From Aldehydirespirator sp965221185 (GTDB lineage Bacteria; Actinomycetota; Acidimicrobiia; Acidimicrobiales; Aldehydirespiratoraceae): a stretch of 64,000 nt of DNA. The position numbers and the translations under genes are program-made. The stretch lies in contig OZ244866.1 of the NCBI GenBank assembly GCA_965221185.1, positions 310,001 to 374,000 of the forward strand, given 5' to 3'. Below, piece after piece: positions 59,936 to 64,000 of this stretch (its first letter is position 1; each line of letters opens with the position of its first letter). Under the pieces are notes generated by a model that was not told the origin of the DNA, ran no database searches, and worked only from the letters and a program-made list of their open reading frames with translations.

Positions 59936-60731
59936 CACAGCGAGGCACATGCGACCCATCCGCGCTCGCTCTTAGCCGGTGGCGGTGCATGGCTTGGAAG
60001 TGGGGCAGGCAGGCAGCGTATGCGTCCCGCAGGAACTGGTTGTGGTCGATCGACACATAGTCGCGCTTCTGGCGTGACAGGGTGGTGGACTCGGCGAGCT
60101 TGTCGTGCCACGTCCCGGTCTCATACCAGGTCAGCTCGGAAGCCTTGGCGGCGCCCCACTGAAGCGCCTCGGGTTTGAAGTCGATGCCCACCGCCTCGCA
60201 CCATGACGCCGTCACTCCGTCGGGGTCGTCGAGCAGGTCGTCGGCGTCGATCAGCGGCGGCGGGGTGCCGGTGCGCCGGGTCAGCAGGTCGAACAGCTCC
60301 CGCTGCTCGGCGAAGCCGGTCTCGGACAGGGTGAAGTCCGTCCACTGCGCGTACATCGAGGTCAGTGTCTTGGCCGGGTCGCGTATAAGGAGGGAGTGGT
60401 TGAACGCGTCGAGGAACGGCAAGTCCGCGCCGTCGGGACCGGCGCCGGCGACGACCCAGTCGTGCATGTGGGCGACGTGGGAGGGGAAGTCCTTCATGAA
60501 CACTGGTCCCTGCTTGGCCGCCGACACCAGCTTCTCCCACACCGACTCGTAGCTGAGCTCGGGCCGGTACTGGATGTGGCTGTCCAGCGGGCGGGTGTCG
60601 TTGCCGATCGAATACCACACCTCGCCGAAGGGCTCGTGGACGCAGGTGTGATCGCCGCGCTGGCTCATCATCCGCTCGAAGGCGGTCGAGGTCGAGCGGG
60701 GCACTGCCCACAGCACCAGGATCGGGATCAT
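59925..60731 (-). CDS. sulfotransferase-like protein
   Basis: 268 residues. It begins MIPILVLWAVPRSTSTAFER; the P-R-S-x-S-T stretch is the 5'-phosphate loop that binds PAPS in sulfotransferases. FMKDFPSHVAHM and LLIRDPAKTLTSMYAQW (about 125) fit the 3'-phosphate-binding region. Acceptor unknown. The ATG is at 60731; the 3' end runs into the dispersed repeat. Confidence 0.85.
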   Translation of the reverse strand: MIPILVLWAVPRSTSTAFERMMSQRGDHTCVHEPFGEVWYSIGNDTRPLDSHIQYRPELSYESVWEKLVSAAKQGPVFMKDFPSHVAHMHDWVVAGAGPDGADLPFLDAFNHSLLIRDPAKTLTSMYAQWTDFTLSETGFAEQRELFDLLTRRTGTPPPLIDADDLLDDPDGVTASWCEAVGIDFKPEALQWGAAKASELTWYETGTWHDKLAESTTLSRQKRDYVSIDHNQFLRDAYAACLPHFQAMHRHRLRASADGSHVPRCEAL

Positions 60732-60743
60732 GGTCGTTGCTCC

Positions 60744-60766
60744 TTGCCCGCTCGGCCTCTAGGCCC
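60744..60766 (-). repeat. short module of the dispersed intergenic repeat
   Basis: GCCCGCTCGGCCTCTAGGCC lies between the sulfotransferase start and the oxidase remnant. It is the same CGCTCGGCCTCTNAG-like word that served as target for both insertion sequences. Confidence 0.55.
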
Positions 60767-60998
60767 GCAGGCGCTCGTTCGTCGGATCATGGACGGCCTC
60801 GCCGAGAACGCGGGCGGCCCGCAAGTCGCCCACGACGCGCACGTCCAGTTCGGCGCCGGGCTCGGCGTGCTCGGGCGCCAGGTGATACAGCGCGCTGGCG
60901 CCGCACATCCCGCCGCCGATGATCGCGACCCGGGCAGAGGCAGGCAGCCCGGCGCCAGCGAGTCCGGGATGGTCGGGCATACCCGATCCTGCAGCCAT
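60759..60998 (-). pseudogene. internally deleted FAD-dependent oxidase (dimethylglycine/sarcosine oxidase type)
   Basis: A 79-codon frame opens with MAAGSGMPDHPG, continues with the FAD-binding start ASARVAIIGGGMCGASALYH, and then goes straight into LDVRVVGDLRAARVLGEAVH and DPTNERLRA, which looks like the very C-terminus of the GcvT-like domain of such enzymes. About 700 residues in between are missing, without loss of frame. The short product would not be an enzyme. Confidence 0.65.
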
Positions 60999-61369
60999 CC
61001 GGCCCCTCCGTAAGAACTCCGCCGTCCGCAGACGTCGGAGAGCGACGCTATCGCCGCGGATCGGGCACAATACGCGTTCGAGGGCAACCGATTGGGCGGT
61101 GCCGACCACAGCAGACAGGGAGGTCGACTGCGTCTGTCGCATCCCGGTCTGGCCGCCCCGGAATTCTATGCATGCTCGCCCACGACCGTCTCCACTCCGA
61201 TGTCCCCGAGGTGGTCCGGTCGTTGCCGGGCCGTCCCATGCGCGACCTGACAGACCTGTGGCGCCCCACCTGATCGCGGCCTACCCCGAGCAGAGGAGCT
61301 CAACTGGCACGCGTCAATGTTCCACACGGCCAGGACGGAGTGTGCATACGGTTCTGTTAGCATGATTGC
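60999..61369. other. gap of 371 bp without recognised gene
   Basis: Between the oxidase remnant and the antitoxin gene I see no frame with family-like sequence. Short peptides such as a plus-strand frame around 61170-61270 may be decayed coding DNA. The last 20 bp carry the promoter-like TAGCAT of the toxin-antitoxin pair. Confidence 0.4.
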
Positions 61370-61564
61370 ATGCAGAGCACGAGCGTCCGGGTCGATGTCT
61401 CCACCCACCGCGAGCTCAAAAAGCTCGCAGCTTCGCTGGGCGCCACAGTCGGCGACACCGTCGCGCTGGCGGTGCGGCGCCTCCGCCAGGACCAGATAGG
61501 CGCCGACCTGCGGGCCGAGCCCGCCGAGGCGGAGACGGCGTGGCTCGATGCTGACCTCGGGTGA
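61370..61564 (+). CDS. antitoxin of MazEF-like toxin-antitoxin pair
   Basis: 64 residues. The N-terminal part (STSVRVDVSTHRELKKLAAS) looks like a ribbon-helix-helix DNA-binding domain, and the C-terminal part (AEPAEAETAWLDADLG) is acidic like a toxin-neutralising tail. A TAGCAT box ends 6 nt before the ATG. It overlaps the toxin gene by 17 bp. It probably represses its own operon. Confidence 0.8.
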   Translation: MQSTSVRVDVSTHRELKKLAASLGATVGDTVALAVRRLRQDQIGADLRAEPAEAETAWLDADLG

Positions 61565-61892
61565 CGTCGTAATGATCGACCTGGGCACTCCGGCTGGCCG
61601 GGAGGCTGGCTTCCGCCATCCTGCCGTGGTCGTGACCGCCCAGCGGGTGATCGATGGGGGCGCCGCGGTCGTGCAGGTTGTGCCGCTCACCTCGCAGGTG
61701 CGCGGCTTCGCGTCGGAGGTCGAGATTGAGGCCGATGCCTCCAACGGCCTCGAACGTCGCTCCGCCGCCCAATGCCACCACGTCCGCGCGGTGGCCACGA
61801 TCCGCATCGAGGACCGCCGCGGCAACGTCGGCGCCGCGGCTCTGGCGCAGATCCGGGAGGTACTGGGTCTGATCCTCGACGTGCCGGGCTAA
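61548..61892 (+). CDS. MazF/PemK-family toxin
   Basis: 114 residues. The start SGDVVMIDLGTPAGREAGFRHPAVVVT carries the MazF fold signature (its parts GDVVMIDLG and RHPAVVVT); QVVPLTSQVRGF supplies the conserved Ser/Thr region. MazF toxins are ribonucleases that cut mRNA or rRNA at short sites. Translated from an ATG inside the antitoxin gene, so the two are coupled. Confidence 0.88.
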   Translation: MLTSGDVVMIDLGTPAGREAGFRHPAVVVTAQRVIDGGAAVVQVVPLTSQVRGFASEVEIEADASNGLERRSAAQCHHVRAVATIRIEDRRGNVGAAALAQIREVLGLILDVPG

Positions 61893-62088
61893 GGGGCCGG
61901 CAAGACGGCTAGCTTTCGGGCTTGATCCGGCGCGGCCCGCTGGGCTCGAGGACGCTTCTGCCAGCGTGCACACCGCCAACATCGACGCTCTGTTCGCAGC
62001 GGGTGCGGCTTGGGCGGAGTGCTGAATGCGTGCCGCTGCTGCTGCCTCTCCGGTTGTCCCGCCTGTTTGCGCCGGGCAGGCTGAGGGC

Positions 62089-62877
62089 ATGGGTGACCTG
62101 GATCTGAGCAACGACTTCGCGCACCGCAGCGGCGCCGCGCTCGTGGTCGGGGGCAGTGGCGGCTTGGGCGCAGTCATCGCGGCCGAGTTGGCGGCCCGCG
62201 GCAGCGACGTTGCCCTCACCTACCGCAGCAACGCCGACGCGGCCGCGGCCACCGCCGGGCAGGTGGAGGTACTGGGTCGCCGGTGCTGGCTCGTGGCCGC
62301 CGACCTCACCGACGACGAGGCCACCGCGGCCGCGGTCGACCAGCTCGCTGATGCAGCCGGGGGCCTGCACACGCTGGTGTACGCGGCCGGCCCCGATGTC
62401 CCGCAACTCCACTTGAGCCGCATCGAGCCCTCGGTCGTGCGGGCGCAGCTTGACGCAGACGCCGCCGGATTCTTCTCCGCGGCCCACGTTGCGCTGCCCC
62501 ATCTGCGCAACTCCGAGGGCAGCATCGTGGCGGTTACAACCGCGGGCACCGGCCGGTTTCCCGTGCGCGACGGCCTCAGCACGATCCCCAAGGCCGCGGT
62601 GGAGGCCGCCGTGAGGGGGCTGGCCGCAGAGGAGGGCCGCTTCGGGGTGAGGGCCAACAGCGTCGGTCCGGGCATGCTGACCGACGGGATGGCCCAGCGC
62701 CTCCTCGCGTCCGGCGACCTCGACGAGCGAGCCCTCGACGCGGCCCGGGCCAACATCCCGCTGCGCAGCTTCGGCACCGCCGCCGACATCGCCGAGGCCG
62801 TGTGCTTCCTGGCCTCGGACCGGGCCCGCTACATCACCGGCCAGCACCTGGCGGTCGACGGCGGCTACGCCGTCTAG
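62089..62877 (+). CDS. short-chain dehydrogenase/reductase with altered active site
   Basis: 262 residues from ATG 62089. NAD-binding LVVGGSGGLGAVIA (about residue 18) and the late GQHLAVDGGYAV are typical of SDR/FabG-like proteins. The catalytic Tyr-x-x-x-Lys appears as GLSTIPKAAVEA, with serine where tyrosine is expected, so activity is doubtful. The frame extends to 62026, but the extra 21 residues are Ala/Pro-rich and not family-like. Confidence 0.85.
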   Translation: MGDLDLSNDFAHRSGAALVVGGSGGLGAVIAAELAARGSDVALTYRSNADAAAATAGQVEVLGRRCWLVAADLTDDEATAAAVDQLADAAGGLHTLVYAAGPDVPQLHLSRIEPSVVRAQLDADAAGFFSAAHVALPHLRNSEGSIVAVTTAGTGRFPVRDGLSTIPKAAVEAAVRGLAAEEGRFGVRANSVGPGMLTDGMAQRLLASGDLDERALDAARANIPLRSFGTAADIAEAVCFLASDRARYITGQHLAVDGGYAV

Positions 62878-62929
62878 GCCCGGAGTAGCGGGTACGGCAC
62901 TCTCGTCGGCGCGGGTAGCGTCGGAAACG

Positions 62930-64000
62930 ATGTACCCCGGAGTTCACGCCGCCGCCAGTCCCGACAAGCCAGCCGTCATCATGGCCGGGTCGAGGGAGAC
63001 CATCACCTTCGGGCAACTCGACGCCGAGGCCAACCGGGTGTCGCAGATGTTCAGGGACGCCGGGCTGGCCCCCGGTGACCATGTGGCTTGGTGCCTGGAG
63101 AACCACCGCAACTACCTCCCGCTGGCCTGGGGCGCGTACTACGCCGGGCTGGTCTACACGCCCATCAGCAGCCGCCTCACCACCGACGAGATCGCCTACA
63201 TCGTCGCCAACAGCGGCGCTCGGGCATTCATCACGTCGAGCTACAAGGCAGCCCAGGCTGCCGAGCTGGCCCACCGAATGGACGGGGTCGGCTTGCGGCT
63301 GATGATGGACACCACCATCGACGGATACGAGGGCTATGAGCAGGCGGTGGCTGCCGCGTCGCCGGCGCCGCTGGACGGGCGGGTGGCCGGTGCCGACATG
63401 TTCTACAGCTCGGGCACCACCGGTCGCCCGAAGGGGGTTCTGCGCGAGTACGAGGCCATCCCGCTGGAGGAGGCCGAGAACGTGGTGGCCATGATGTGCG
63501 TGCTGCTGCTCGCCATGTCAGAGGAGTCGGTCTACCTGTCGCCGGCGCCGCTGTACCACGCGGCCCCGTTTCGGTTCACCATGGGCGCTCACGTCGTCGG
63601 CACCACCGCGGTGGTGATGGAGCGCTTCGACGCGGCGGGATTCCTGGCTGCGGTGGAGCGCCACTCGGCAACCCACACCCAGGTGGTGCCGACCATGCTC
63701 GTGCGGATCCTGAAGCTGCCCGACGAGCAGCGCCTGGCCCACGACCTGTCCTCTCTGATCAGCGTCCTGCACGCGGCCGCTCCCTGCCCGGTTGAGGCCA
63801 AGCGGCAGATGATCGACTGGTGGGGGCCGATCCTCAGCGAGTACTACGCGGGCACCGAGGGCAACGGGTTCACCTTCTGCGACAGCGAGCAGTGGCTGGC
63901 CCACCCCGGCACGGTGGGCGCGCCGCTCAACTGCGAGGTGCACATTGTGGACGAGGCCGCCGGCACCGAGGTGCCAGCAGGCGAAGACGGCGTCGTCTAC
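62930..64000 (+). CDS. acyl-CoA synthetase / AMP-dependent ligase, N-terminal part
   Basis: 357 codons to the window edge; the C-terminus is outside. The frame starts MYPGVHAAASPDKPAVIMAG. The AMP-binding signature is MFYSSGTTGRPKGVLRE (about residue 160), and YAGTEGNGFTFCDSEQW (about 305) holds the second core motif. It should activate a carboxylic acid with ATP and CoA. A TAGCGT box ends 8 nt before the ATG. Confidence 0.9.
   Translation, partial: MYPGVHAAASPDKPAVIMAGSRETITFGQLDAEANRVSQMFRDAGLAPGDHVAWCLENHRNYLPLAWGAYYAGLVYTPISSRLTTDEIAYIVANSGARAFITSSYKAAQAAELAHRMDGVGLRLMMDTTIDGYEGYEQAVAAASPAPLDGRVAGADMFYSSGTTGRPKGVLREYEAIPLEEAENVVAMMCVLLLAMSEESVYLSPAPLYHAAPFRFTMGAHVVGTTAVVMERFDAAGFLAAVERHSATHTQVVPTMLVRILKLPDEQRLAHDLSSLISVLHAAAPCPVEAKRQMIDWWGPILSEYYAGTEGNGFTFCDSEQWLAHPGTVGAPLNCEVHIVDEAAGTEVPAGEDGVVY

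Overview
The window is about 64 kb of high-GC (roughly two-thirds GC) bacterial chromosome with GTG-rich starts. It suggests an actinobacterium, most likely an uncultured member of Acidimicrobiia. The evidence is a WhiB regulator, a PASTA kinase-like protein, a DUF222/HNH protein, an Asp-type MurA, and a gene order (cysteine desulfurase, mnmA, NAD-dependent DNA ligase, gatCAB, ilvBNC) that parallels the Mycobacterium tuberculosis Rv3025-Rv3001 segment. The taxonomic call is inference. Many genes have a TANNNT box 6-8 nt before the start codon, so leaderless mRNAs appear common.

Positions 1-32000 are mainly a housekeeping backbone: a partial MFS transporter, murA, a NifU-like scaffold, a GH15 hydrolase, a rhomboid protease, cysteine desulfurase and mnmA, DNA ligase, gatCAB, and ilvBNC followed by dps. 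Accessory genes interrupt it: a putative restriction-modification pair (11770-14432), a DUF222/HNH protein, a PASTA pseudokinase, a low-GC helicase IV-like gene with a nuclease insertion placed directly after gatB, a MATE exporter and an acyltransferase. ilvBNC carries a valine-rich leader peptide and a hairpin upstream, consistent with attenuation.

Positions 32200-42700 hold an AAA ATPase behind two AT-rich dyads, an M24 peptidase and a lipoprotein bracketed by a 147-bp duplication of a thiolase 3' end, the thiolase itself, an aldehyde dehydrogenase, a broken and an intact retropepsin-like protease gene, and an FAD-linked oxidase. They also hold a peroxiredoxin whose peroxidatic cysteine codon is an in-frame TGA followed by a hairpin at the right distance for a bacterial SECIS. 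This is a probable selenoprotein and the most striking single item.

Positions 42700-55600 hold a catabolic cluster that encodes every step of the protocatechuate 4,5- (meta-) cleavage pathway: ligAB dioxygenase, ligC, ligI, ligU, ligJ and ligK, ending at pyruvate plus oxaloacetate. Two related but non-identical IS1380-family elements lie in it. One sits between ligU and ligI, and removing it would bring the two genes to within 18 nt. Both elements inserted at CTNAG inside a short motif that recurs in intergenic DNA across the window.

Positions 55600-64000 hold another copy of that dispersed repeat, a WhiB regulator behind an 11-bp direct repeat, a secreted leucine-rich-repeat protein, an MDR oxidoreductase, a sulfotransferase-like protein, an internally deleted remnant of an FAD oxidase, a MazEF-like toxin-antitoxin pair, an SDR protein and the start of an acyl-CoA synthetase. 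No rRNA, tRNA or CRISPR array was seen.
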